A stretch of DNA of 64,000 nt from Rhodopseudomonas sp. (GTDB lineage Bacteria > Pseudomonadota > Alphaproteobacteria > Rhizobiales > Xanthobacteraceae). The stretch is taken from the NCBI RefSeq assembly GCF_013377015.1, contig NZ_JACABA010000001.1, positions 207,554 through 271,553 on the forward strand, given 5' to 3'. This document shows positions 27,625 through 36,024 of the stretch, piece after piece; the stretch's first letter is position 1; every line of letters begins with the position of its first letter. Made by a program: the position numbers and the translations under genes. The notes under the pieces are model-generated. The model was given only the letters and a program-made list of their open reading frames with translations, ran no database searches and was not told where the DNA came from.

Positions 27625-28344
27625 TCAGACTCGCGCGGAGGCCGGTCGCTTCCGCGAAGCCGACGGAGTCTTGGCGATTACGGCCGCTGGAATGGCCGCG
27701 GCCTTGTTCGGCGCCGCCCTCGCCGCCTTACCGTGCCCGTTCATCGACACGGGACTCGCCGCCTTGCCGTTGTCGGCTTTGGCCAACTTGCCGCCAGCCT
27801 TCGCCGCCGGTTTCTTGGCGCTACGCGAACGCGCATTCTTCTCGGCTTCACGCGCCGCCTGCTTCGCCGCCTTCTTTTCTTCCTTGGCCTTCAGCCGCGC
27901 TTTCTCGGCGCGGGCTTCGGCGCGCTTCTTCTTGCGCTTCTTTTCGCAGGCGTCGCATTTGCAGCCGATCGGCTTCAGATATTCCTTGAAGTAATCGGTG
28001 CCGTAATCGTAGTTGATCTCTTCGCCCGGCTCGATGTTCTTGATGGCTCGGATGATGATCTTGCGCTTGCGCACATTGACATCCGACTCCGCGTTCGGCT
28101 TGCAGGCGTGGTTGATGTAGCGCGCGATGTTCTTGCGCACCGAGCCGTCGACGGTCCAGCGCTTGCTGATCTGGAACAGATACTTGTTCTCGACCGCGTC
28201 GTCCTTCTTCTTGTTGCAGTCGAGCATCGGCCCGAAATAGCGGACGATCTTGGCGCCCTTCTTGATCGGCGCGGTGGCGAACAGGCCCAATCCGGTTTTG
28301 GAGCGGCCAACGCGGTACGGCTTCTTCGGCGACGAGACGGGCAT
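27625..28344 (-). CDS. SET domain protein with histone-like basic tail
   Basis: A 239-residue protein. The SET lysine-methyltransferase domain spans residues 8-120: GLFATAPIKKGAKI near the start, NHACKPN (78-84) and GEEINYDYG (107-115), which form the S-adenosylmethionine pocket and the knotted active site. A post-SET cysteine cluster follows (Cys128, Cys130, Cys133). From about residue 134 the chain is a lysine/alanine-rich tail (RAEARAEKARLKAKEEKKAA, AKKPAAKAGGK) like histone H1 or bacterial Hc1. The enzyme would methylate protein lysines in the cytoplasm or nucleoid; the target is unknown. ATG at 28344. Confidence 0.85.
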   Translation of the reverse strand: MPVSSPKKPYRVGRSKTGLGLFATAPIKKGAKIVRYFGPMLDCNKKKDDAVENKYLFQISKRWTVDGSVRKNIARYINHACKPNAESDVNVRKRKIIIRAIKNIEPGEEINYDYGTDYFKEYLKPIGCKCDACEKKRKKKRAEARAEKARLKAKEEKKAAKQAAREAEKNARSRSAKKPAAKAGGKLAKADNGKAASPVSMNGHGKAARAAPNKAAAIPAAVIAKTPSASRKRPASARV

Positions 28345-28478
28345 GATCTAGGGGGCTGACACATTGCTGGTGACGGGGATCGCGAGCCGCAGTTCTAGAG
28401 CGATTCCGTGGCCGATGTCAGTCCTTTCGAGCGGAAGTCGTGAACCTTCCCCAGCTTGCATGCCGCGCTGACCGGCGC

Positions 28479-29195
28479 TCACGCCCCGCGCATCGCCGAT
28501 TTCAGCATCGCGCCCAGCAGCGTCTCGGCGTCGACGCCCGGCAGCCGGTGCAGGATGTCGGTGAGCCGACCGTCGAGCAGCAGCGTGGTGAAGCCGTGGA
28601 TCATCGACCACGCCCGCGCGATCTCCGCAGCCTGCTCCAGCGTCAGGGTTTCCCGGGCGATCGGGGTCTGCAGCCGGGCGGCGACCGCGCCGGCCAGTCC
28701 GGCGAACGCGGCTTCGGAGGCCTCGTGCAGCGCCGGCCGGGTCATGTCGAGTCGCTCGCCGCGGAACATCAATTGATACATGCCGGGATGCGCCCGGGCG
28801 CAGGCGACGTAGCGCGCGGCGCGCGCCATCGCCTTTTCGCTCGCGGTGCCGTCGATGCTGCCCGCTGCCGCCAGTTCGGCGTTGAAGCGGCGAAAACCGA
28901 TCGCGGCGAGTTCGCTGACCAGCCCGGTGAGATCGCCAAAATGATGCGTCGGAGCGGCGTGCGAGACGCCGGCCTCGCGTGCCACTGCGCGCAACGTCAG
29001 GCCCTCGAGGCCGTCGCGCTCCAGCACCCGCTCGGCCGCCGCCAGCAGCGCGTCGCGCAACGCGCCGTGATGATACGGCGCGTCCTCGGCCGGCTTGCCG
29101 GCAGGCTGTTTGCCGGCTCGTTTAGGCGCCGGCTTGATTGTGGATTTCGACGCGGCTTTGGCCGCTGTCGGCGTGGCGCGGGGTCGGGTGCTCAT
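28479..29195 (-). CDS. TetR family transcriptional regulator
   Basis: A 238-residue regulator. A basic, flexible leader of about 40 residues precedes the TetR helix-turn-helix, ALRDALLAAAERVLERDGLE and LTLRAVAREAGVSHAAPTHH (about residues 45-90). The remaining helices form the ligand and dimer domain, with similarity to the WHG/TetR_C_13 type. The ATG at 29195 is preferred over TTG three bases upstream. It is divergent from a membrane protein gene 118 bp away, and two palindromes between them are likely operators. Confidence 0.88.
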   Translation of the reverse strand: MSTRPRATPTAAKAASKSTIKPAPKRAGKQPAGKPAEDAPYHHGALRDALLAAAERVLERDGLEGLTLRAVAREAGVSHAAPTHHFGDLTGLVSELAAIGFRRFNAELAAAGSIDGTASEKAMARAARYVACARAHPGMYQLMFRGERLDMTRPALHEASEAAFAGLAGAVAARLQTPIARETLTLEQAAEIARAWSMIHGFTTLLLDGRLTDILHRLPGVDAETLLGAMLKSAMRGA

Positions 29196-29217
29196 CAAAG
29201 TTTCATAAACCGTGATG

Positions 29218-29233
29218 TTGACACTGTAAAGAT
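29218..29233. promoter_or_regulatory. Candidate TetR operator 1
   Basis: TTGACACTGTAAAGAT. The first 13 bases form an imperfect palindrome, TTNACANTGTNAA. It is repeated 53 bp away with 14 of 16 bases identical. It lies 23 bp from the regulator start codon, a fitting place for autoregulation. Confidence 0.6.
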
Positions 29234-29270
29234 TTTGCTTGACGGCGCCGAACCCGACCGCTAGACGATC

Positions 29271-29286
29271 TTGACGATGTAAAGAT
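29271..29286. promoter_or_regulatory. Candidate TetR operator 2
   Basis: TTGACGATGTAAAGAT, a near copy of the site at 29218 in the same orientation. It lies 27 bp before the start of the divergent membrane protein gene, where binding would block its promoter. Confidence 0.6.
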
Positions 29287-29312
29287 GTCCCGCAGGACTA
29301 TTGAGACCCGCC

Positions 29313-29885
29313 ATGACGCTGTTCCTGATCCTCGCGCCGTTCGGCGCTTTCGCCACGCTGATGCTGGTAGCGTCGCCGTCGCTGAGCCTGTTCGTCGCAG
29401 CCTTCGTGGCGCTGGCGGTGATCGCCTATGACGTGTTCCGCGGCAAATCGGTCAAGATCCTGATGGCCAGCTCGATGGTGCTGTTCGGCGCGCTCGGCTG
29501 CTACGATCTGTTCAGCCACGGCAACTGGAGCACGGTCGCGGTGCGGCTCGCGGTCGATGGCGGCGTGCTCGCGATCGCATTGGCGTCGATCGTGATCCGG
29601 GTGCCGTTCACGGTGCAGTACGCCCGCGAGCACGTCGCGCCGGACGTGCTGCTGCTGCCCAGTTTCAAGCGGGTAAACTACATCCTGACCTGGGCCTGGA
29701 CCGCCGCCTTCCTGCTGATGCTGGTCGCCGACATCCTGATGATCTACGCGCCCGGCCTGCCGCTATGGGTGGGCGTCGGCATCGCCTTCGCGGCGCGCAA
29801 CGCCGCGGTGTATTTCACCAAATGGTATCCGCAATATCGCCGCAGCCGGATCGCCGCGCAGGCCGCCGCGGCTCCGCCGGCCTGA
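29313..29885 (+). CDS. Six-helix membrane protein
   Basis: A 190-residue integral membrane protein with about six hydrophobic helices (for example MTLFLILAPFGAFATLMLVA, FVAAFVALAVIAYDVF, LAVDGGVLAIALASIVIRV and AAFLLMLVADILMIYA). It has no motif that fixes a substrate. The ATG at 29313 was chosen over the in-frame TTG at 29301. Because it is divergent from a TetR gene with shared operator-like sites, it is the probable target of that regulator, possibly an efflux or stress-related protein. Function unknown. Confidence 0.75.
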   Translation: MTLFLILAPFGAFATLMLVASPSLSLFVAAFVALAVIAYDVFRGKSVKILMASSMVLFGALGCYDLFSHGNWSTVAVRLAVDGGVLAIALASIVIRVPFTVQYAREHVAPDVLLLPSFKRVNYILTWAWTAAFLLMLVADILMIYAPGLPLWVGVGIAFAARNAAVYFTKWYPQYRRSRIAAQAAAAPPA

Positions 29886-29919
29886 GCTTTCGGCGCCGGC
29901 CTCGCGCCGCCACCGCCTG

Positions 29920-30636
29920 CTACATCCCGCGCGACGGCGCCGCGTCGGGCAGCAGCGCCAGGCCGACGTCCTGTTCGAGCCGCATCGAGACCGCCGGCGC
30001 ATGATCGCCGTCGCCCTCATATTCGGCCGTGATCGCGCGCAGACCGTCGTGCAGCGCCGAGGTGGTGAACGACGCGGTGCCGCAGGAATCCAGCGCCACA
30101 TGGGCGGCCAGCACGGCGCTGCCGTCGCGGAACGTCACCGCGCCAATCGCGGCGCCGGCCTCGCCGCTCACCTTCGCCGTCAGCGTCACCAACTGGCCTG
30201 GCGCGCTGGGATTCTGCGACGATGACAGCGTCACCGCAGGCTTGCTCAACACGTTGAGGATCAGCGGCTCGGACTGGCTCGGCTCGACGATCAGCGGCAG
30301 GAACGCATCGGTGCCGCGATAGTCGGCGCGGATCACGTGCGGCCCGGCAGGCAGGCTGGCGACGGTGATCGACGGCGAGGCCGCCTCGGCCCAGCCGAGC
30401 ACGTTCAGCGTGGTCTCGTCGATGAACTGGATGCTGCCACCGGGGACGCCGGCGCCCTGCCGCGTGGTCACATGCGCGGTCAGGCTAAAGCCGCCTGCGG
30501 CATCCGCGGCGGAGTCCAGCGCCACCACGGTGGGTTCGGTCAGGATCACCGACTGCGCCGGCGCGGCGCCTGCGAACGGCACCAGCAGCACGATGGCGAG
30601 AACAGCCTTCGAGGCGGGGATGATCGGGCGACGCAT
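29920..30636 (-). CDS. Secreted protein with two bacterial Ig-like domains
   Basis: A 238-residue protein with signal peptide (MRRPIIPASKAVLAIVLLVP to about residue 28). The rest is two immunoglobulin-like repeats of the Ig_3 type: the first around GFSLTAHVTTRQGAGVPGGS to HVIRADYRGTDAFLP, the second around PGQLVTLTAKVSGEAGAAIG to AITAEYEGDGDHAPA. Each has the usual V-T-x-x-G-x-V-x-F and Y-x-G-D pattern. These are adhesion or surface spacer modules. A GGAGG ribosome binding site precedes ATG 30636. It appears to act alone. Confidence 0.8.
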   Translation of the reverse strand: MRRPIIPASKAVLAIVLLVPFAGAAPAQSVILTEPTVVALDSAADAAGGFSLTAHVTTRQGAGVPGGSIQFIDETTLNVLGWAEAASPSITVASLPAGPHVIRADYRGTDAFLPLIVEPSQSEPLILNVLSKPAVTLSSSQNPSAPGQLVTLTAKVSGEAGAAIGAVTFRDGSAVLAAHVALDSCGTASFTTSALHDGLRAITAEYEGDGDHAPAVSMRLEQDVGLALLPDAAPSRGM

Positions 30637-30912
30637 GAGCGGCCTCCTTCAAAAAAAGGGGCGATCCTTGCTGCGCGTCCTCAAGAGCGAACGTTCTGAC
30701 TGCCAACACAATAGGACGCATTTGTGCATCGCACAATCGCGCCACCCATGCGCGGCAAGCGGGGCAGACCGCCGGCTTCGCCAGACCTGAATACCCGGGC
30801 GTCGCCGTGGCCAACCGCCGCGCAACATCGCCCTTGTTCGCGCCGCCCGCGCCATATTAAGACGGGCCGCCCGCGACCGTTCCGGTCCGCGACTGGCACA
30901 GGGGAGAGACAG

Positions 30913-31209
30913 ATGGCGGTGGACGGAAACTGGAAGATCACCATGAGCACGCCGATGGGCGAGCGCCAGGCGGACCTGACCTTGAAGGCCGACGGCGGCA
31001 CGCTGACCGGCACCCAATCCGCCGACGGCGATGCCGGAGAGATCTTCGAAGGCACCGTGAACGGCAACGACGTCGCCTGGAAGCTCTCGATCGTCAATCC
31101 GATGCCGCTGACGTTGAGCTACAGCGGCAAGGTCGACGGCGACACCATCTCCGGCGAAATGGGCATCGGCCCGATGGGCAGCTTCCCGTTCACCGGGACA
31201 AGGGCGTAG
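30913..31209 (+). CDS. Small beta-rich hypothetical protein
   Basis: A 98-residue protein built from repeated beta-strand and turn units (MSTPMGERQADLTLKADGGT, LTGTQSADGDAGE, SYSGKVDGDTISGEM). It resembles a calycin-like or small beta-barrel protein seen widely in alphaproteobacteria; relatives are annotated only as hypothetical. No signal peptide. A GGGGAGA ribosome binding site lies 7 nt before ATG 30913. Function unknown. Confidence 0.7.
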   Translation: MAVDGNWKITMSTPMGERQADLTLKADGGTLTGTQSADGDAGEIFEGTVNGNDVAWKLSIVNPMPLTLSYSGKVDGDTISGEMGIGPMGSFPFTGTRA

Positions 31210-31233
31210 GAGGCAAGCACTGAACCCGCCCAT

Positions 31234-31368
31234 CATGGTGAGGAGCGCGCGGAACTATGCTTGCAGCTTGCACAAGCTTGGCTGCGGCGCGCGTCTCGAA
31301 CCATGAGGCCACGACGCCTCCTCATCCTTCGAGACGCGCTCCTTCGGAGCGCTCCTCAGGATGAGGAG
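31234..31368. repeat. Dispersed palindromic element, type D copy 1
   Basis: About 135 bp, from CATGGTGAGGAGCGCG through GCGTCTCGAACCATGAGG and CTCATCCTTCGAGACGCG to GCTCCTCAGGATGAGG. Two internal inverted pairs are visible (CATGGTGAGG/GAACCATGAGG region and CCTCATCCT/AGGATGAGG). The copy at 44372 has the same modules with a shorter middle. It sits between converging genes. Confidence 0.78.
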
Positions 31369-31373
31369 TTTCG

Positions 31374-33026
31374 TCACCCCAAATTCAATTCCTTGAAGAA
31401 GTCGTTGCCCTTGTCATCGATGATGATGAAGGCCGGGAAGTTCTCCACTTCGATCCGCCAGATCGCTTCCATGCCGAGCTCGGGATATTCCAGCACCTCG
31501 ACCTTGCGGATGCAGTTCTCGGCGAGGTTGGCGGCGGCGCCGCCGATCGAGCCGAGATAGAAGCCGCCATGCTTCTTGCAGGCCTCGCGCACCGCGGGTG
31601 CGCGGTTGCCCTTCGCCACCATCACCATTGAGCCGCCGGCGGCCTGGAACTGCTCGACGAAACTGTCCATCCGCCCCGCGGTGGTCGGGCCGAACGCGCC
31701 CGAGGCATAACCCTCCGGGGTCTTGGCCGGGCCGGCGTAGTACACCGGATGGTTCTTGAAGTAGTCCGGCAGCGGTTCGCCCTTCTCCAGCCGCTCGCGC
31801 AGCTTGGCATGGGCGGAATCGCGCGCCACGATCATGGTGCCGGTCAGCGACAACCTTGTCTTGATCGGGTGCTTCGCCAGCGTGGCGAGAATGTCTTTCA
31901 TCGGCTGGTTGAGATCAATCTGCACCACCTCGCCGCCGAGCGCTTCCTCGACCGCCGGCAGATATTGCGCCGGGTTGTGCTCGAGCTCTTCCAGATAGAC
32001 GCCGTCGCGGGTGATCTTGCCGAGCACCTGGCGGTCCGCCGAGCACGACACGCCAAGGCCAATGGGCAGCGACGCGCCGTGGCGCGGCAGCCGGATCACG
32101 CGGACGTCGTGGCAGAAATACTTGCCGCCGAACTGCGCGCCGACGCCGAGCGACTGCGTCATCTTCAGGATTTCCTGCTCCATCTCCAGATCGCGGAACG
32201 CATTGCCGTCGGCCGAGCCGTGGGTCGGCAGCGCGTCGAGATAGCGCGCCGAGGCCAGCTTCACCGTCTTCATGCAGAGCTCGGCCGAGGTCCCGCCGAT
32301 CACGATCGCCAGGTGATAGGGCGGGCACGCCGCGGTGCCTAGCGTCAGCACCTTCTCCTTCAGGAACGCCAGCATCCGGTCATGGGTCAGCACCGAGGGC
32401 GTCGCCTGGAACAGGAAGCTCTTGTTGGCGGAACCGCCGCCTTTGGCCATGAACATGAACTTGTAGGCGTCGTCGCCCTCGGCATAGATCTCGCACTGCG
32501 CCGGCATGTTGTTGGCGGTGTTTTTCTCCTCGTACATCGACAGCGGCGCCACCTGCGAATAGCGCAGATTGCGGCGCAGATAGGCGTCGCGCGCGCCCTC
32601 GGACAGCGCGGCCTCGTCGTCGCCGTCGGTGATGACGTTGCTGCCCTTCTTGCCCATGATGATCGCGGTGCCGGTGTCCTGGCACATCGGCAGCACGCCG
32701 CCGGCGGCGATATTGGCGTTCTTCAGAAAATCCAGCGCCACGAACTTGTCGTTCGGGCTGGCCTCGGCATCGTCGAGGATATTGCGCAGCTGCTTCAGAT
32801 GCCCCGGCCGCAGATAATGATTGATGTCGCCGAACGCCGCCTCCGACAAAGCCCGCAGCGCCTCCCGCTCCACCACCAGCATGTCGCGGCCGAGCACCTT
32901 TTCGACCCGGACGCCGGCCGAGCTGATCTTCCGGTAGGGCGTGGTGTCGGCGCCAAGCGGAAACAGCGGTGTGTGCTTGTAGGGCGGAACCGGGGTGGCG
33001 GACGGGATGGCGGTGGGGGCGTTCAT
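31374..33026 (-). CDS. fumA: Fumarate hydratase, class I
   Basis: A 550-residue iron-sulfur fumarase that interconverts fumarate and malate in the TCA cycle. The N-terminal catalytic domain has [18 protein letters not shown] with a cluster cysteine, [19 protein letters not shown], and [14 protein letters not shown] with another. The C-terminal domain (about 370-550) shows the fumarase beta signature, GPTTAGRMD and GNRAP. It is of the fused alpha-beta type, with full family length. The start at MNAPTA follows the family better than an upstream Met 22 residues earlier. Being a 4Fe-4S enzyme, it should be oxygen-sensitive. Confidence 0.93.
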   Translation of the reverse strand: MNAPTAIPSATPVPPYKHTPLFPLGADTTPYRKISSAGVRVEKVLGRDMLVVEREALRALSEAAFGDINHYLRPGHLKQLRNILDDAEASPNDKFVALDFLKNANIAAGGVLPMCQDTGTAIIMGKKGSNVITDGDDEAALSEGARDAYLRRNLRYSQVAPLSMYEEKNTANNMPAQCEIYAEGDDAYKFMFMAKGGGSANKSFLFQATPSVLTHDRMLAFLKEKVLTLGTAACPPYHLAIVIGGTSAELCMKTVKLASARYLDALPTHGSADGNAFRDLEMEQEILKMTQSLGVGAQFGGKYFCHDVRVIRLPRHGASLPIGLGVSCSADRQVLGKITRDGVYLEELEHNPAQYLPAVEEALGGEVVQIDLNQPMKDILATLAKHPIKTRLSLTGTMIVARDSAHAKLRERLEKGEPLPDYFKNHPVYYAGPAKTPEGYASGAFGPTTAGRMDSFVEQFQAAGGSMVMVAKGNRAPAVREACKKHGGFYLGSIGGAAANLAENCIRKVEVLEYPELGMEAIWRIEVENFPAFIIIDDKGNDFFKELNLG

Positions 33027-33110
33027 GGGGGGCCTCGGGGTGGGATTTGAGCTCCTGTCTAGGCCGTTTCGCTGCGGTTTTGAAGGGTTCAAAAGCGCCC
33101 GATCATGCGA

Positions 33111-33401
33111 TCATTCCTCTCGGCCGCGGTCCTGCGCGCCGTGAAGCACGGCAGTGACGATGACCAAGTCCAGGGATCGATCGACTTCGTCGACGACGAC
33201 GTAGGGCAACCTCGGCACCACCCATTCGAGCGTGCCGGGATCTTGACCGGCATGGCCCATCAACGGAAATGAAATCAGCAATTCGGTACTACTGAAAAGC
33301 CGATCGACGATGCTTCTTGCCGTGGCGGGGCTGTCCCGCGCAATCCATTCGAAGATGTTGTCGATGTCGTCGAGCGCCTGATCGTCGAAGACCAGCCTCA
33401 T
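33111..33401 (-). CDS. ParE/RelE-type toxin
   Basis: A 96-residue ParE-fold toxin: MRLVFDDQALDDIDNIFEWI, then RDSPATARSIVDRLF, PLMGHAGQDPGT, and a final strand pair LPYVVVDEVDRSLDLVIVTA ending VLHGAQDR. The pattern (A-x-x-D-x-x-x-I-x-x-y-I-x-x-d-n/s-p, late H-G-x-R) is the family standard. ParE toxins poison gyrase in known cases. The antitoxin gene lies 8 bp upstream. It is homologous to the toxin at 33902-34189. Confidence 0.85.
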   Translation of the reverse strand: MRLVFDDQALDDIDNIFEWIARDSPATARSIVDRLFSSTELLISFPLMGHAGQDPGTLEWVVPRLPYVVVDEVDRSLDLVIVTAVLHGAQDRGREE

Positions 33402-33409
33402 CTGATTCG

Positions 33410-33631
33410 TCAGCCACCGAGCCGCGCGATGCGCGCGCGGGCTTCTTCGAGCGACACCAACTTTCGCTCGGGATTGGCCCGGCGGCGGCGCACTTCGGCC
33501 ACCTGGGCTTCTGTCAAACGCATATCCCGCATGTGCTTGAGATAATCGATCAACGCGCCGGCGGCGGCGTCTTGATCCGCGTCCGGAAGTTGTTCGATCT
33601 GGCGCAATGCCTGTTCCAGCAGCTTTGTCAT
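33410..33631 (-). CDS. Antitoxin partner of the ParE-type toxin
   Basis: A 73-residue, helical protein: MTKLLEQALRQIEQLPDADQ, then LIDYLKHMRDMRLTEAQVAE and VRRRRANPERKLVSLEEARA. The C-terminal segment LTEAQVAEVRRR...SLEEARAR is shared with the protein at 34186-34416 and is the likely toxin-binding part. Order antitoxin then toxin with an 8-bp gap is typical for type II modules. It probably represses its own operon. Confidence 0.8.
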   Translation of the reverse strand: MTKLLEQALRQIEQLPDADQDAAAGALIDYLKHMRDMRLTEAQVAEVRRRRANPERKLVSLEEARARIARLGG

Positions 33632-33662
33632 TTCGACAGTCTAGCATAGGCGGGAGTCAAAT

Positions 33663-33905
33663 TCACCCCTTCCCCTCCTGCTTCTCCGCATAGGCATCGA
33701 CCAGCGCGCGGATCATCCGCTGATACGGCAGCCGGCGCTTCTGCGCGGCGCGCTTGAAATAGGCGACCGAGCGCTGCGACAGGCTCAGCGTCACCTTGAC
33801 GTTCTCCTCGCGCAGCACGAGCTTGTCCGGCGACGGCAGGAAATCCTCGACGATCCGGGCGCGGCCGATCTCGCCCTTGCTATATTTAACCGTTGGCTTC
33901 TTCAT
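33663..33905 (-). CDS. CopG/BrnA-like ribbon-helix-helix protein
   Basis: An 80-residue protein. The C-terminal half, VKVTLSLSQRSVAYFKRAAQ and LPYQRMIRALVDAYAEK, is a ribbon-helix-helix DNA-binding unit of the CopG/BrnA antitoxin type. It overlaps the upstream ParE-type toxin by 4 nt (ATGA), so the two are translationally coupled. BrnA usually pairs with a BrnT toxin; here it is the third gene of an antitoxin-toxin-CopG operon, which is unusual. It may be a second regulator of the module. Confidence 0.78.
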   Translation of the reverse strand: MKKPTVKYSKGEIGRARIVEDFLPSPDKLVLREENVKVTLSLSQRSVAYFKRAAQKRRLPYQRMIRALVDAYAEKQEGKG

Positions 33906-34189
33906 TGCTCGTCGCGCTTTCTCCCGCAGTGAACGATGTTGAGTACTGCAATTTCGTCCGCCGCGTCGTTGACGCAATAGACGATGATGTAGGGCGGTTC
34001 GAGTAATTCGCGGGTACCCTCGATGAGGCCCGGCCGCCCCATGTTGGCGAGGCCGGGCGTCGCCAACCGGTTGACGCGCAGCAAGATCCTGCGAACCAGC
34101 GCATGCGCCGCACGCGGACTATCCTTGGAAATCCAATCGAGAATACCGTCGAGGTCGCGCCTGGCGGCCTTCCGGACGATCACTTTCAC
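33902..34189 (-). CDS. ParE/RelE-type toxin (second module)
   Basis: A 95-residue ParE-fold protein with GTG start (KVIVRKAARRDLDGILDWIS, KDSPRAAHALVRRIL, PGLANMGRPGLIEGTREL, YIIVYCVNDAADEIAVLNIV and HCGRKR). GTG was chosen because it overlaps the antitoxin stop by 4 nt (GTGA) and yields the family N-terminus. It resembles the toxin at 33111-33401, so the two modules look like a diverged tandem duplication. It is followed by a CopG-like gene, also with a 4-nt overlap. Confidence 0.85.
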   Translation of the reverse strand: MKVIVRKAARRDLDGILDWISKDSPRAAHALVRRILLRVNRLATPGLANMGRPGLIEGTRELLEPPYIIVYCVNDAADEIAVLNIVHCGRKRDEQ

Positions 34190-34416
34190 GGATCGAGGCG
34201 CCGCATGAAGTGCGCGTTGAATTCCTCGAGCGTCATCGTCTCGGCGTCGGTGTCCGCGAGCCGCCGACGCACTTCTTCGGCTTGCTCGGCGGACAGCCGG
34301 TATTGGCTCGAATCCGACGCTTCCATGGCCGTCAGGATGGTCGCGGCGTCTTCCTGGCGCTCTGCAGGCCACGTCAGCACGCGTTCCAAAATGGCTTTGA
34401 CCTGCTCTTTGCTCAT
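34186..34416 (-). CDS. Antitoxin of the second ParE-type module
   Basis: A 76-residue helical protein: MSKEQVKAILERVLTWPAER, then RLSAEQAEEVRRRLADTDAE and MTLEEFNAHFMRRLD. It shares the EQxxEVRRR...LEE pattern with the antitoxin at 33410-33631. It is the first gene of a three-gene operon in which each gene overlaps the next by 4 nt. The N-terminal helices may dimerise or bind DNA. Confidence 0.8.
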   Translation of the reverse strand: MSKEQVKAILERVLTWPAERQEDAATILTAMEASDSSQYRLSAEQAEEVRRRLADTDAETMTLEEFNAHFMRRLDP

Positions 34417-34590
34417 GGTTTTAATTTAGCACAATCGAGATCGCGCGAGAAGCGACGCGAACAGCCGCGGCAAGCCCCGGCCACGACGACGCGGCGGCGG
34501 AGCCATCCGCACTGAGCCTCGTCCTCCTCGCTCCCCCTTGCCTCCCGCTCCGTCCCGCCCGATGATCGCCGCTCCACGCGAGGCCTCACC

Positions 34591-34917
34591 ATGTCCTATC
34601 GCCGCCTGCTCCTGCTCGCCGCGCTGCTGCTCGCCGCTCCGACATCGGCCTTTGCCGACGCCATCGACGGCGACTGGTGTGCGGCCGATGGCCAGCACAT
34701 GACGATCCAGGGCCCCGCCATCGTCACGCCCGGCGGCGCGCGGATCGAGGGCCGTTACGACCGCCACGGCTTCGACTATGTGGTACCGCCCGGCGAGGCC
34801 GGCGCCGGCGACAGCGTCAGCATCCTGCTGCGTGGCGAGTATCTGGCGGTGTCGCGGCAGGGCGGCGCCGACGCGCCGCCGAAGGAATGGCGGCGCTGCG
34901 CCAACCGCACTAGTTAA
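34591..34917 (+). CDS. Secreted hypothetical protein
   Basis: A 108-residue protein with a clear signal peptide (MSYRRLLLLAALLLAAPTSA, cleavage near FADA). The mature part is a small beta-rich domain: DGDWCAADGQHMTIQGPAIV, GGARIEGRYDRHGFDYVVPP and a late cysteine in EWRRCANRT, so one disulfide is likely. No family name recognised. Located alone between the toxin-antitoxin genes and another secreted protein. Confidence 0.7.
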   Translation: MSYRRLLLLAALLLAAPTSAFADAIDGDWCAADGQHMTIQGPAIVTPGGARIEGRYDRHGFDYVVPPGEAGAGDSVSILLRGEYLAVSRQGGADAPPKEWRRCANRTS

Positions 34918-35040
34918 GCGCCGGACGTTCGCCGGCCCGCGATGCGACCGACGCGGTCGGGCGCGGCCCGTCCGGATTTTGAATTCTCCGCGCGCCCCTG
35001 TAAGAAGCTCGGCGCAGGCCTGCGTGGCGCGGAGGATTTC

Positions 35041-35535
35041 ATGACCGGGATTGGACTTCGATCGTCGCATTCGATCGCGCGCGCCGTCGCGCTCGGCATC
35101 AGCTTCGCCGTCGCGCTGCTGCTCGCCGTCGCCCCGGCGCGGGCCGATCATTGCGACGACCTCGCCAAGCAGCTGGCGGACCAGATCGACGGCGTCAAGA
35201 TCGGCCGCACCGCGGCCAATGTGATCTACCTGTCGCATCCGGCGGCGAAGCAGTTGCGGCTCGGCTGCGCCAGCCGCAACATCAGCAACGAGATCTACGG
35301 CGCCGCCGACAGCCGCAAGCCGTCGCCGGCGTTCCAGCAATTGATCGCCGGCGCCGCCGCGATCGTGTTCACGATCCCGAAGCCGGATACGCTGCGCGGC
35401 GTGGCGCGCTGCTTCGGGCGGCTCGGACTGCTACGCGGCAACGACATCACGACCCGCTTCCGCCGGCTCGACATGCACTGCACCCGCTCCAAGACCGCTT
35501 CGACCATCGCGATTTCGCGCGGCAAGGACGAGTAG
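35041..35535 (+). CDS. Secreted hypothetical protein with paired cysteines
   Basis: A 164-residue protein. A long signal peptide (to about residue 36, VALLLAVAPARA) precedes a mature domain with DHCDDLAKQLADQIDG, LRLGCASRN, VARCFGRLG and MHCTRSK. The four cysteines probably form two disulfides. The start at MTGIGLR was taken because it gives a standard signal peptide. No known family; likely periplasmic. Confidence 0.7.
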   Translation: MTGIGLRSSHSIARAVALGISFAVALLLAVAPARADHCDDLAKQLADQIDGVKIGRTAANVIYLSHPAAKQLRLGCASRNISNEIYGAADSRKPSPAFQQLIAGAAAIVFTIPKPDTLRGVARCFGRLGLLRGNDITTRFRRLDMHCTRSKTASTIAISRGKDE

Positions 35536-35715
35536 GCGCACGGCCCGCCGCACGATCGATCGCATTTGAGCGATATTTGCACGATCTCGCGCGCGAAAAT
35601 TTCACCAGCCGGTTCGATATCGTGCCCGCGCAACGTCGCGTCGGCATCTTGTTCATGACTCCTTGCCGCCGCCCCGCCATGATGATCGGGAACTTCGCAA
35701 AGCAAGGATAGTGTC

Positions 35716-35889
35716 ATGAGTAGTATCTCCAGCGTCAGCTCGCCGCCCCCGTCGAAACCGATCCAGGCCAGCGAGCCGCCGCGACCGGACGTCAAGGCCG
35801 ACGCCGACGCCGACGATTCCCGCGTCGCGCCGCCGCCGCCGGCCCCGCTGCCGCCCGGCCAGGGCACCAGGGTCAACATCTTCGCCTGA
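35716..35889 (+). CDS. Small proline-rich protein
   Basis: A 57-residue protein: MSSISSVSSPPPSKPIQASE, an acidic repeat VKADADADD and a run of alternating Pro and Ala that ends GQGTRVNIFA. An AAGGA ribosome binding site lies 8 nt upstream and an 11-bp terminator hairpin begins 22 bp after the stop, so it looks like a complete single-gene unit. Similar MSSISS...PPPKPIQASEPPRP proteins occur in Bradyrhizobium (from memory). Intrinsically disordered; function unknown. Confidence 0.6.
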   Translation: MSSISSVSSPPPSKPIQASEPPRPDVKADADADDSRVAPPPPAPLPPGQGTRVNIFA

Positions 35890-35910
35890 TCCGGCGCTGT
35901 CGTCGTTTTG

Positions 35911-35937
35911 CAGAGCCCCGCCTTGCGCGGGGCTCTG
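35911..35937 (+). terminator. Intrinsic terminator
   Basis: An 11-bp perfect stem CAGAGCCCCGC / GCGGGGCTCTG with a 5-nt loop, followed by TCGTTT. It closes the small proline-rich gene. Confidence 0.75.
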
Positions 35938-36024
35938 TCGTTTGCGCCGCCGGCAATCTTGTCAGACGCGCGGCTTATGCTAAGCGAAGGGGCGGATATC
36001 CTCGCGCCAGCACGGAGCCACGCG

